64,000 nucleotides of DNA. Source: UBA8079 sp049601915 (GTDB lineage: Bacteria > Pseudomonadota > Alphaproteobacteria > UBA6615). The translations under genes were made by a program, and so were the position numbers. The DNA lies in the NCBI GenBank assembly GCA_049601915.1, contig JBMYRB010000002.1, positions 372,001-436,000 on the forward strand, in the 5' to 3' direction. The notes under the pieces are model-generated. The model saw only the letters and a list, made by a program, of their open reading frames with translations. It was not told the DNA's origin and ran no database searches. How positions within the stretch are numbered: position 1 is the stretch's first letter; each line of letters starts with the position of its first letter. Below, piece by piece: positions 24,233-33,167 of the stretch.

Positions 24233-26185
24233 ATGCGCCAGTTCACGGTCACGATTGCATCGGTTTTCGCACTCTCACTCGGCGTGCTGACGGCCGGTGC
24301 GCTAACTGCCGGCGCGCAACAGTCCAGGCCGATCCGCCTGGCGCCGCTGCCGCCGCCCGCTGCCGCTTCCGATAGTGCGCCCGCCACGTCCGATAGTGCG
24401 CCCGCCACGACAGGCGATGCCACTGTTGATCCCGGGGGCGTTATGATCCGCAGTCTTGGCGCCGTCGCGGAGGGTGCGGTCGGTTTGCTCGACGCGGCCA
24501 ACGGTGGGATTGGCGAGGATATGTGGGCCGGGACCGATCACGCCACGGCGGTTCGTCTCCTGATGGCGCTGCCATCGCATGCCCTGACCGGGGAAGCGCG
24601 TGACCTCGTCCGCCGCCTTTTGCTTTCCAGTGCTACGCCGCCGCGTGGTGACGGGAAGTCCGGTTTTCTGGCCGCGCGTGTCGCGGGCCTGGTCGCGCTC
24701 GGCGCGCCAGACGATGCGATTGAGCTGGCACGGGCCGCCCATTCGCGCCGGGTGCCGGATGATCTCGCGCAGTCGATTGTCGGCGCGAACTTCCTGCGTG
24801 GTGATCTCGCTGCGGGTTGTGACGTGCTGGACGGGTACGAGGCCGGCTATGTGGAATCCTTCTGGCAAAAGGCGCTGATCGTTTGTCAGATCGCGGCCGG
24901 CAAGGGTGCCGAGGCGTCTCTGGGCCTTGATTTGCTGCGCGAGGAACGCGGCGATACGGACGAGGTCTTCGAGAATATCGCCCATGCGGCGGCAGTTGGT
25001 GCGGAACTCACGCCCGAACAGCTCGAAACGCCGGGCGCGATTGATATTCTCACCTTCGCGATGCTCACCGTGGCCAAGGCAGAACTGCCGGAATGGATGC
25101 TGGCGAGCAACGATCCGGCACTGGTGCGTGCGATGCTGAGGTCGCCGCAGCTTGATCAGCCGCGCAAGCTCGCCCTGGCGCATCGCGCCTTGCAGCGCGG
25201 GGTGGTGGATGCCGGCGATGTCGTGGCCGTGTATGAGGGATTGGGAGCAAGTGATGACGCCATTTCCGCGGCGATGCTCGAACCGGACAGCGTCGACCGG
25301 GATGTCTGGCTCGCCTATCTGTATCTGGTGGCGCGCAACCAGAACGTCGCGATCGCACGCTCGGAGGCCTTGTGGGAAGCCTGGACATTGGCCGCGGCCG
25401 CGGACCTCGATGACATCGTGATGATGAGCACCGCGGCATTGCTCGTGGATGTCCCTGTAACCTCGGATTTCGGCTGGCTCGCCGCTGCCGCGACGCGCGC
25501 GGCCCTGCTGGCGGGCGAGGACGCACTGGCGATCCAATGGTATCAGCTCGTCGTCCGCCAGGCGCGATCCGTGGCGGATATGGCGCGGGCAACGGCGCTC
25601 CTGTGGCCGGAAATGCGTGTCATTGGGCGCAACCTGCCTGACGCCCCTGATCCCGTTGCGCCAGAGACGCAAGCCACTGTGCCGGCGACCGGCGCGCCCG
25701 CGAGCATTGCCGAGCCGCACCGCGGGGCGGTGGTCAGTCCGGCTGCGGCCGACAGGCTCGGCCAGTTGGTCGCGCAGGCGCCGCGCGAACCGGTGCCCTG
25801 GAGCCCCACGCGTCTGGATCGCTGGATCGATCTGGCGGTGAATAACGAGGGAACAGCCGATATCGGCACGGCACTGTATTTGCTGCAGATCCTCGGTGAC
25901 CCGGTATCGGAAGAGAATTGGCGCGACGTGCCGGTCACTGCGGCGGGCGCTACGGAGGAGTTTGGCCCTATCCCGAACACTGCGTCACTTGCCGGGCTGG
26001 CGCGGGCGGCGATCGCGAAGCGCCGTGCGGAAGTCGTGCTCTACGCGATGATCGTCCTCGGGCAGGCCGGCGAAGCGCCGCATGCGGGCGTGGTCGCCAA
26101 CGTTGTGCGCGGGTTGCAGCGCGTCGGGCTGGAAGCGGATGCGCAAGCGATATCCCGCGCGGCGTTGGCCGCACAGGTGCGATGA
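24233..26185 (+). CDS. uncharacterised exported alpha-helical repeat-like protein coupled to xerD
   Basis: A 650-residue protein with a clear signal peptide (MRQFTVTIASVFALSLGVL ... AGA). A low-complexity Pro/Ala/Ser/Asp region holds a perfect 21-base duplication encoding SDSAPAT twice. A long Ala/Leu-rich helical body follows, which looks like a TPR- or HEAT-like solenoid without a classic repeat signature. It is probably periplasmic or outer-membrane associated. Its stop overlaps the xerD start (ATGA), and it follows the 43-residue membrane protein by seven bases. I do not recognise a named family. Confidence 0.7.
   Translation: MRQFTVTIASVFALSLGVLTAGALTAGAQQSRPIRLAPLPPPAAASDSAPATSDSAPATTGDATVDPGGVMIRSLGAVAEGAVGLLDAANGGIGEDMWAGTDHATAVRLLMALPSHALTGEARDLVRRLLLSSATPPRGDGKSGFLAARVAGLVALGAPDDAIELARAAHSRRVPDDLAQSIVGANFLRGDLAAGCDVLDGYEAGYVESFWQKALIVCQIAAGKGAEASLGLDLLREERGDTDEVFENIAHAAAVGAELTPEQLETPGAIDILTFAMLTVAKAELPEWMLASNDPALVRAMLRSPQLDQPRKLALAHRALQRGVVDAGDVVAVYEGLGASDDAISAAMLEPDSVDRDVWLAYLYLVARNQNVAIARSEALWEAWTLAAAADLDDIVMMSTAALLVDVPVTSDFGWLAAAATRAALLAGEDALAIQWYQLVVRQARSVADMARATALLWPEMRVIGRNLPDAPDPVAPETQATVPATGAPASIAEPHRGAVVSPAAADRLGQLVAQAPREPVPWSPTRLDRWIDLAVNNEGTADIGTALYLLQILGDPVSEENWRDVPVTAAGATEEFGPIPNTASLAGLARAAIAKRRAEVVLYAMIVLGQAGEAPHAGVVANVVRGLQRVGLEADAQAISRAALAAQVR
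24368..24409. repeat. perfect 21-base tandem duplication inside the exported protein gene
   Basis: Two identical 21-base units (24368-24388 and 24389-24409) beginning TCCGATAGTGCG. They are in frame and encode SDSAPAT twice, right after the signal peptide. Slippage-prone and probably length-variable. Confidence 0.85.
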
Positions 26186-27135
26186 GCGGTCGGCGCGAAG
26201 TTATCTCGCCGGCGCTGGTCAGCCGTTATTTCGAGGCATTTCTGGAACTGTTGCTGGCCGAACGCGGCGCGTCCGCCAATACGATTATGGCCTACCGGCA
26301 TGACCTTGAGGATGCGGCGTCGTTCCTCGCGGGGGCGGGCCGGAACAGGGCAACGCTCGACGACGCGACCACGGATGATCTGCGACGGTATCTGAAGCAT
26401 CTGGAAGGCCGCGGCATGGCCGCGCGTACATCGGCGCGGCGCCTGTCCACGCTGCGTCAGTTTTATCGTTTTCTGTATGCCGACGGCTTGCGCACTGACG
26501 ACCCGAGCGCGATCCTCGAAAGCCCCCGGCAGGGTCGGTCGCTGCCGAAAGTTCTCTCCGAAAACGACGTCGGCGCGCTGCTGGCCGCGGCGGCGGAACG
26601 CGACGGCCCCGAAGGCAAGCGTCTCTGCGCCTTGGTCGAGCTTTGTTACGCGACGGGGATGCGGGTCTCGGAGTTGGTCGGATTGCCACTGGCGGCCGTG
26701 CAGCGCGATCCCGAGGTCCTGATCGTGCGCGGGAAGGGCGACAAGGAGCGGATGGTTCCCTTGAGCCTGCCGGCCCGCCAGGCCGTGCGGGACTATCTCG
26801 AGATGCGTGACGGCTTCGTACCGTCGGGAACTGCGAACCCGTTCTTGTTTCCCGGGCGTGGCGGCAAGCATCTGAGCCGGCAGCGGTTCTTCCAGCTTCT
26901 GAAGGACCTGGCCGAGAAAGCGCATCTCGACCCGCAGAAGGTCAGCCCGCATGTGCTACGACATGCTTTTGCAACGCATTTGTTGCATCACGATGCCGAC
27001 CTTCGCAGCGTCCAGAAAATGCTCGGTCACGCCGACATCTCGACCACACAGATCTACACTCACGTGCTCGACGAGCGGATGCGCAGGCTTGTCGCCGACC
27101 ATCATCCGCTTGCCAGCCGCTCCAACGCCAATTAG
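26182..27135 (+). CDS. xerD: tyrosine recombinase XerD
   Basis: Site-specific recombinase that resolves chromosome dimers at dif with XerC. It is 317 residues, with the core-binding SAM-like domain (about 12-105) and the catalytic domain after it. All catalytic residues are present: Arg161 in TGMRVSEL, Lys185 in GKGDKER, His257 and Arg260 in HVLRHAFATH, His283 in LGHADIST and Tyr292 in IYTHV. The ATG at 26182 overlaps the upstream stop by four bases. accA follows after nine bases. XerD rather than XerC is called from the accA neighbourhood, common in this group; phylogeny would confirm. There are no integrase-like extensions. Confidence 0.92.
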   Translation: MSGRREVISPALVSRYFEAFLELLLAERGASANTIMAYRHDLEDAASFLAGAGRNRATLDDATTDDLRRYLKHLEGRGMAARTSARRLSTLRQFYRFLYADGLRTDDPSAILESPRQGRSLPKVLSENDVGALLAAAAERDGPEGKRLCALVELCYATGMRVSELVGLPLAAVQRDPEVLIVRGKGDKERMVPLSLPARQAVRDYLEMRDGFVPSGTANPFLFPGRGGKHLSRQRFFQLLKDLAEKAHLDPQKVSPHVLRHAFATHLLHHDADLRSVQKMLGHADISTTQIYTHVLDERMRRLVADHHPLASRSNAN

Positions 27136-27144
27136 TAGAACGCC

Positions 27145-28101
27145 ATGGCTCATTTCCTTGAATTTGAAAAACCGCTCGCTGAACTCCAGGGCCAGATCGA
27201 GGAGCTTCGCAGGCTGTCCGACAATGGCGACCTCAACATCGCCGAGGAAGTCGGCAAGCTCGAAGAGAAGGTCGACCGTCAGCTACGCCAGACCTATGGA
27301 AAGCTCTCGGCCTGGCAGAAGGTCCAGGTCGCGCGCCACCCTGGCCGGCCGAAATGCGGCGACTATGTTTCCGGGCTGATCACGGAGTTCGTACCCTTGG
27401 CCGGCGACCGACTCTATGCCGAAGACAACGCGCTCGTTTCGGGCATGGGCCGCTATCACGGCCGCCCCGTCATCGTGCTCGGCCAGGAGAAGGGCAACGA
27501 TACAGAGAGCCGGGTGCACCATAATTTCGGCATGGCCCGACCCGAAGGCTACCGCAAGGTACAACGCCTGATGGACCTCGCGAACCGGTTCGACATGCCG
27601 ATCCTGTCCTTCGTGGACACCTCGGGTGCCTATCCCGGTGTGGGTGCGGAGGAGCGCGGCCAGTCCGAGGCGATCGCGCGCGCCATTCAGGTGTCGTTGG
27701 GCCTGAAGGTGCCGTTCGTTTCGGTGATCATCGGCGAGGGCGGGTCCGGCGGTGCGGTCGCGATCGCCACGGCCAACACGGTCCTGATGATGGAACATGC
27801 CGTCTATTCGGTGATTTCGCCCGAAGGCTGCGCGTCCATCCTGTGGCGCGACGGCGAACGTGCCCAGGACGCCGCCGAGGCGCTCAAGATCACGGCCCAG
27901 GACCTGGCCGAACTCAAGCTCATCGATGACATCGTGCCCGAGCCACTCGGCGGCGCGCACCGCGAACCCGCCGCCGCGATTGCGGCCGTCGATAATGCGA
28001 TGGACACGGCACTGCGCGCGATGGACGGTATGGACGGCCCGGCGCTCATGGCGCAGCGGCGCGAGAAGTTCCTCAATCTGGGGAATGCCGGGCTGGCCTG
28101 A
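27145..28101 (+). CDS. accA: acetyl-CoA carboxylase carboxyltransferase subunit alpha
   Basis: Alpha subunit of the carboxyltransferase that makes malonyl-CoA for fatty acid synthesis. It is 318 residues. It starts FLEFEKPLAELQGQIEELR, then shows FGMARPEGYRKV..MDLANRF, SFVDTSGAYPGVGAEERGQ and GEGGSGGAVAIATANTVLMM, which form the crotonase-fold active site and oxyanion holes, and SVISPEGCASILWRD. It lies nine bases after xerD, convergent with the luciferase-like gene. Confidence 0.97.
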   Translation: MAHFLEFEKPLAELQGQIEELRRLSDNGDLNIAEEVGKLEEKVDRQLRQTYGKLSAWQKVQVARHPGRPKCGDYVSGLITEFVPLAGDRLYAEDNALVSGMGRYHGRPVIVLGQEKGNDTESRVHHNFGMARPEGYRKVQRLMDLANRFDMPILSFVDTSGAYPGVGAEERGQSEAIARAIQVSLGLKVPFVSVIIGEGGSGGAVAIATANTVLMMEHAVYSVISPEGCASILWRDGERAQDAAEALKITAQDLAELKLIDDIVPEPLGGAHREPAAAIAAVDNAMDTALRAMDGMDGPALMAQRREKFLNLGNAGLA

Positions 28102-28109
28102 CCTTCGAA

Positions 28110-29114
28110 CTAGGCGAAGCGGGGCATGACCTCACGGGTGAATAAATCGAACGATCCCGAGGCCTCTTCGAAGCTCAGATCGCCATAGGCGAACCGGCAG
28201 ACGAAATAGTTGAGCCCCGCCGTCTCGATCTGGCGCTCGATCTCCGACGCCACCATGTCCGGCGTGCCGGCGATGATCGCGTCGCGTTCGCGCGCGGTAT
28301 CTAGCGTCGAGGCGTAGGCCGGGTCCTCGACGCCGAACTTGCGCCACAGGTTGATGAAATTCTCATACCATGCGGCATAGGCACGGCCCGCAATCCGGTC
28401 GGCCTCGGCCTGGGTCTCGGCCACGAACATGTGCCGGGCCACGCCGAGCTTGGCCGTCACCTTTCCGCCATGCTCCCGGTCCCAGGTCTCGCGATACTGG
28501 TCGGTCGCACTTCGGGCGATCTCGCAGGGTGAATTGCTGATCACGTTGATCTTCTGGGTAGCGGGCCAGGCCGCGCCGTCGGGTGTCGCCACGCCGTACC
28601 ACATGGGCGGGTGGGGCTTGCCGACCGGCGAGCCGATCATCGGCACATCGTCATAGTTGAAATGTTCGCCCGAAAAACTCAGTACATCCGATGTCAGGCC
28701 GCGCTTGAGGATCTCGAAGGCCTCCAGATAGATCGGCCCGGCGTTTTCCTTGTCGATGCCGAAATAGGCGACCTCGAAGGGCGAGATGCCCCGGCCGACC
28801 CCGAACTCGAACCGTCCGCCGCTCATCTGGTTGAGCATGCAGATTTCCTCGATCAGGCGGAGCGGCTCATACAGCGGCAGGCAGTAGACCATCGGCCCGA
28901 AATGCATTCTCTCGGTGCGTTGGGCGACGGCAGACAGAAACACGCTGGGTGACGGCGCCAGGCCAAGCGGTGTGGCATGGTGCTCGGCCAGGTGATACAT
29001 CGCGATCCCGGCGGCGTCATAGGCCGCGATCAGGCGCAGCCGGTCTTCATAGATTGTCTGGTCGGGTACGCCGGCCCGGCGGTCGAGGTGATCGAAGACA
29101 CCGAAATCGACCAT
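28110..29114 (-). CDS. LLM-class flavin-dependent oxidoreductase
   Basis: Bacterial luciferase-like TIM-barrel monooxygenase, 334 residues. It shows YHLAEHHATPLGLAPSPSVFL near the N-terminus, QMSGGRFEFGVGRGISPFEV in the flavin-binding region and the RGLTSDVLSFSGEHF stretch typical of the group. Substrate unknown; members oxidise aldehydes, alkanesulfonates or heterocycles with FMNH2 or F420. It lies 15 bases after secA on the same strand, but is functionally unrelated. Confidence 0.88.
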   Translation of the reverse strand: MVDFGVFDHLDRRAGVPDQTIYEDRLRLIAAYDAAGIAMYHLAEHHATPLGLAPSPSVFLSAVAQRTERMHFGPMVYCLPLYEPLRLIEEICMLNQMSGGRFEFGVGRGISPFEVAYFGIDKENAGPIYLEAFEILKRGLTSDVLSFSGEHFNYDDVPMIGSPVGKPHPPMWYGVATPDGAAWPATQKINVISNSPCEIARSATDQYRETWDREHGGKVTAKLGVARHMFVAETQAEADRIAGRAYAAWYENFINLWRKFGVEDPAYASTLDTARERDAIIAGTPDMVASEIERQIETAGLNYFVCRFAYGDLSFEEASGSFDLFTREVMPRFA

Positions 29115-29129
29115 CGCCTGATCCCGGTT

Positions 29130-31862
29130 CTAGGCGCTGCGGCCGTGGCAGTGCTTGTATTTCTTCCCGCTGCCGCACGGGCATGGTGCGTTGCGCGGCA
29201 CCTTGCCCCAGGTGGACGGGTCGTCGGGGTCGATCGTGGCCGCCGTGGCATTGCTGCGCGCCGATGCGCCGCCACTACTGCCATTGTCGGGGCGCGGGGT
29301 GGCGTCGCCGAACTGTCCCACCGTCGAATGCTCGGCCTCGATGTTCTGCGGCGAGCGGGGTGCGGGCACGGCCTCGGGCGCATTCACCTGGATCTCGATA
29401 TGGCTGAGAATCTGGGTCACGCCTTCGCGCAGGCGGCCGAGCATGTCCTGGAACATGTCGAAGGCTTCGCGCTTGTATTCGTTCAGCGGGTTCTTCTGGC
29501 CGAACGCGCGCAGGCCGATGCCCTGGCGCAGATGGTCGAGGCGCAGCAAATGGTCTTTCCAGTGCTGGTCGAGAATCTGCAGCAGCAGGTTCTTCTCGGC
29601 CATGCGCATGATTTCTTCGCCGTAATTGGCGACTTTGGCGGCCATGTGCTCGTCGGCGAGCTTCTCGAGCCGGTCGTGAATTTCCTCGTCGGCAATGCCT
29701 TCCTCGGCGGCCCATTCCTCGACCGGGACGTCGAGCCCGAAGATACGCAACGTCTCCTCGTGCAGCAGGCTTGTGTCCCACTGTTCGGCAAAGGCCTTCT
29801 CGGGGATCGTGCGCGCGACCAGATCCTCGAGGGCTTCGGCCCGCATCGCCTTGACCGTGTCGGACACGTTGTCGGTCCGCATCAGATCCTTGCGCTGCTC
29901 ATAGATGACCTTGCGCTGGTCATTCATCACGTCGTCATATTGCAGCAGCTGCTTGCGGATCTCGAAGTTGCGGGCCTCGACCTTCTGTTGCGCTTTTTCA
30001 AGCGCCTTGGTGATCCAGGGGTGGACGATCGCCTCGCCCTCTTCGACGCCCAGCTTGGTCAGCATGCCGTCCATGCGCTCGGAGCCGAAGATGCGCATCA
30101 GGTCATCCTGCAACGACAGGAAGAAGCGCGAGGTGCCGGGATCACCCTGGCGCCCCGAGCGGCCACGCAGCTGATTGTCGATCCGCCGGCTCTCATGGCG
30201 TTCTGTGCCGATGACCATCAGGCCGCCCGCCGCAATCACCTCGTCGTGGAGTTTTTCGACCTCGGCGCGAATGGCGGCTTCCTTCTCGTCACGCGCGGGC
30301 CCGGCTTCCATGTCGGCGAGCTCGGCCTCAAGGCGCATGTCCAGATTGCCGCCGAGCTGAATATCGGTGCCGCGGCCGGCCATGTTCGTCGCGATCGTCA
30401 CCGCGCCCGGCACACCTGCCTGGCCGATGATCTGGGCCTCGCGTTCGTGATGACGTGCGTTCAAAACCTCATGGGCGATCTTGCGAGATTTCAGTGCGGC
30501 CGAAACCTCTTCCGATTTCTCGATCGAGACGGTGCCGACCAGCACCGGCTGGCCACGCTTGTTGGCGTCTTCGATAAGCTCGTTGATGGCGTTGTATTTT
30601 TCCTCGAGGGTTCGATAGACCTCGTCATTCTGGTCGTCGCGCACCATCGGCCGGTGTGTCGGGATATCGACCACCTCGAGTTTGTAGATCTCGGCGAACT
30701 CGGCGGATTCCGTCATCGCCGTGCCGGTCATGCCGCCCAGCTTCGGGTAGAGCCGGAAATAGTTCTGGAACGTAATCGAGGCGAGGGTCTGGTTCTCGTT
30801 CTGAACCTCCACGCCTTCCTTGGCTTCTAGCGCCTGATGCAGCCCGTCGGAGAAGCGCCGGCCTTCCATCATGCGGCCGGTGAATTCGTCGATGATGACG
30901 ATCCGGCCCTCATGAGCGATGTAGTCCTTGTCGCGCTGGAAGAGCTTGTGGGCCCGAAGGGCCTGGTTCACGTGATGCAGGATCGTGACGCTGGTGATGT
31001 CGTAGAGGCTCGCACCTTCCTCGAGCTGCCCTTCTGCGATCAGAATGGCCTCCGCATGTTCCACGCCTTCTTCGGTCAGGGTCGCGGCCCGGGCCTTCTC
31101 ATCGACCTCAAAATCCTCATCGACCAGCTGCGGGATCAGTTTGTCGGCTAGGACATAGGCCTCGGACGAATCCTCGACCGGGCCAGAAATGATCAGCGGT
31201 GTGCGCGCCTCATCGATCAGGATCGAGTCCACCTCATCGACAATCGCGAAGTTGAAGTCGCGCTGTACCATCTCTTCGAGATGGAATTTCATATTATCGC
31301 GCAGATAGTCGAAACCGAATTCGTTATTCGTGCCGTAGGTCACATCGGCCGCGTAGGCCGCGCGGCGTTCCTCATCGGACAGTGAATTGACGATGCAACC
31401 GGTGGTCAGGCCCAGGAATTCATAAACCTGGCCCATCCAGGCGGAATCGCGCTGTGCCAGATAGTCGTTCACCGTGACCACATGGACGCCCTTGCCTTCG
31501 AGCGCATTCAGATAAACCGCGAGCGTGGCGACGAGGGTCTTGCCCTCACCGGTCTTCATCTCCGAGATCATGCCCTTGTGCAGGATCATCGCGCCGAGGA
31601 GCTGTACATCGAAATGCCGCTGGCCCAAGGTACGTTTGGCCGCTTCGCGGACCGTCGCGAAGGCCTCGATGAGGAGGTCGTCGACCTTTTCGCCGGCCTT
31701 TATCCGTTCGCGGAACATATCGGTGCGCGCACGCAGCGCTGCATCGTCGAGCGCTTCCAGTTCCGGCTCGAGCGCGTTTATCGCGCCGACATCCTTGTGG
31801 AGCCGCTTCAGATAGCGGTCGTTTGCCGTTCCGAAGGCCCGTGTGACCAGACTGAGGACCAT
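29130..31862 (-). CDS. secA: preprotein translocase ATPase SecA
   Basis: Motor of the Sec export pathway, cytoplasmic and peripheral at SecYEG. It is 910 residues, full length. Walker A is MKTGEGKT (102-109); TVNDYLAQRD, IVDEVDSILIDEARTPLIIS (DEAD-box-like) and TNMAGRGTDIQLGGN are in order. The linker toward the C-terminus is rich in Pro, Ala and Ser, and the tail carries the SEC-C zinc motif CPCGSGKKYKHCHG. It is divergent from the parvulin gene, 365 bases away. This arrangement (secA facing parvulin, argJ, mutT) is typical of Rhodospirillales. Confidence 0.98.
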   Translation of the reverse strand: MVLSLVTRAFGTANDRYLKRLHKDVGAINALEPELEALDDAALRARTDMFRERIKAGEKVDDLLIEAFATVREAAKRTLGQRHFDVQLLGAMILHKGMISEMKTGEGKTLVATLAVYLNALEGKGVHVVTVNDYLAQRDSAWMGQVYEFLGLTTGCIVNSLSDEERRAAYAADVTYGTNNEFGFDYLRDNMKFHLEEMVQRDFNFAIVDEVDSILIDEARTPLIISGPVEDSSEAYVLADKLIPQLVDEDFEVDEKARAATLTEEGVEHAEAILIAEGQLEEGASLYDITSVTILHHVNQALRAHKLFQRDKDYIAHEGRIVIIDEFTGRMMEGRRFSDGLHQALEAKEGVEVQNENQTLASITFQNYFRLYPKLGGMTGTAMTESAEFAEIYKLEVVDIPTHRPMVRDDQNDEVYRTLEEKYNAINELIEDANKRGQPVLVGTVSIEKSEEVSAALKSRKIAHEVLNARHHEREAQIIGQAGVPGAVTIATNMAGRGTDIQLGGNLDMRLEAELADMEAGPARDEKEAAIRAEVEKLHDEVIAAGGLMVIGTERHESRRIDNQLRGRSGRQGDPGTSRFFLSLQDDLMRIFGSERMDGMLTKLGVEEGEAIVHPWITKALEKAQQKVEARNFEIRKQLLQYDDVMNDQRKVIYEQRKDLMRTDNVSDTVKAMRAEALEDLVARTIPEKAFAEQWDTSLLHEETLRIFGLDVPVEEWAAEEGIADEEIHDRLEKLADEHMAAKVANYGEEIMRMAEKNLLLQILDQHWKDHLLRLDHLRQGIGLRAFGQKNPLNEYKREAFDMFQDMLGRLREGVTQILSHIEIQVNAPEAVPAPRSPQNIEAEHSTVGQFGDATPRPDNGSSGGASARSNATAATIDPDDPSTWGKVPRNAPCPCGSGKKYKHCHGRSA

Positions 31863-32227
31863 ACCTCTACCTCGAACCCGTTTGTGCTGACATCTGCGGC
31901 AAGATCTGCCCGTGATTCACCGCTGGCTCCGGGGGCAGTTAGCTGCGCCCGGATAGATGGGGATTGTGGGCGCATTGTCTAGGGTGCGCCCGAACATGTG
32001 TCAATGTCGCTGCCGGTCGTCTTGAGGCTCCAGGCCGGTCACGGCACCGTACCATCACCCGAATGCCGTTTTGTCGCCAGAATTCCGATTCACATTGCCG
32101 TGTGGCGAATGCCGCCAGTGCCATGTGCATCTTGTGCCCCATTTGCGAACACGGCAGTCTAGCCCGCCTCACGAAAAGGCCGTCGGGGTCGATCATCCCC
32201 GACCGGCTATCCACAGGAGTTTCCCCG
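31863..32227. other. 365-base divergent intergenic region between secA and the parvulin gene
   Basis: Must hold both promoters. A 7-bp inverted repeat GTCGGGG/CCCCGAC with an 8-base loop lies at 32182-32203, just before the AGGAG ribosome site of the parvulin gene, and could be a leader hairpin. No convincing -35/-10 pair and no translated leader like secM was found. Confidence 0.45.
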
Positions 32228-33115
32228 ATGTTTCGCACTCTCGCCGCGCTGTTCGTGCTCGTATTCATGACCCTCGGGATGGCGCCGGCCATGGCCCAGA
32301 AGGACGGTGATACGGAGAGCAGCGCGCCTGAAGCAGCAACGGAGGCCCCGGCCGACCCGGTCGTGGCCGTGGTGGATGGGGCCGAGATTCACCAGTCGGA
32401 CGTGGCGATTGCCTTGCAGCGCCTGCCCGAACAGTTCCGCCAGGCGCCGGTGAACCAGGTTTACACCCAGCTCGTCCAGCAGCTCGTGGACGGGGAACTT
32501 CTGGTGAAGGCCGGACGTGCCGACGATCTCGAGAATGATCCAGAGGTGCTGGCCCAGATCGAAGAGTTCACCCGGGTCGCGATTCAGCAGACCTACATGC
32601 ACCGGCTGATCGTCGACGGCCTGAAGGAAGAGGATCTGCGCGCCGTCTATGACGAGACCATCGCCAAAACGGAGGGGCCGCTGGAGGTCCACGCCCAGCA
32701 TATCCTGCTCGAAAGCGAAGAAGACGGTTCCGACATCATCAAGGCGCTCGAGGGTGGGGCCGATTTCGGAGACCTCGCGCGTGAGCGCTCCCAGGGGCCC
32801 AGTGCGGCGCGTGGCGGCGATCTGGGTTACTTCACCCGCAGCGCCATGGTCGGGCCTTTTTCCAGCGCTGCCTTCGCCATCGAGCCGGGTGAAATCGGCC
32901 CGGACCCGGTCCAGACCGACTTCGGCTGGCACGTGATCAAGGTCCTGGACAAGCGCCGTCAGCCGGCGCCTACGTTCGAGGAATCTTTGCCCACCCTCGA
33001 ACAGCAGTTGACGCGTGAGTTGATCGCCGCGCATATGGCGGAGTTGCGGAGCAAGGCCGAGATCACGATATTCAATCTCGACGGCTCGCCGGTCGAGGAA
33101 GCCCCCAAGCAGTAG
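32228..33115 (+). CDS. exported parvulin-type peptidyl-prolyl cis-trans isomerase (SurA/PrsA-like)
   Basis: Periplasmic folding factor of 295 residues. The signal peptide MFRTLAALFVLVFMTLGMAP ends at AMAQ. A SurA-N-like helical region (about 45-140) comes next, then a rotamase domain (about 145-240) with EVHAQHILLESEEDGSDI, ARERSQGPSAARGGDLGYF and GWHVIKVLDKR. ATG 32228 has AGGAG upstream. argJ follows in the same direction after 52 bases. It is divergent from secA, so export and periplasmic folding genes share a control region. Confidence 0.93.
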   Translation: MFRTLAALFVLVFMTLGMAPAMAQKDGDTESSAPEAATEAPADPVVAVVDGAEIHQSDVAIALQRLPEQFRQAPVNQVYTQLVQQLVDGELLVKAGRADDLENDPEVLAQIEEFTRVAIQQTYMHRLIVDGLKEEDLRAVYDETIAKTEGPLEVHAQHILLESEEDGSDIIKALEGGADFGDLARERSQGPSAARGGDLGYFTRSAMVGPFSSAAFAIEPGEIGPDPVQTDFGWHVIKVLDKRRQPAPTFEESLPTLEQQLTRELIAAHMAELRSKAEITIFNLDGSPVEEAPKQ

Positions 33116-33167
33116 CGACTGCGTCACGGAGGCGTCCCCGGTCGAAGATTTACCGGGGGTTCCTGTT

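Noticed and set aside
28977..30830. Plus-strand frame of 617 codons opposite secA
   Set aside because: Antisense of secA, typical for high-GC third positions; no motif or ribosome site.
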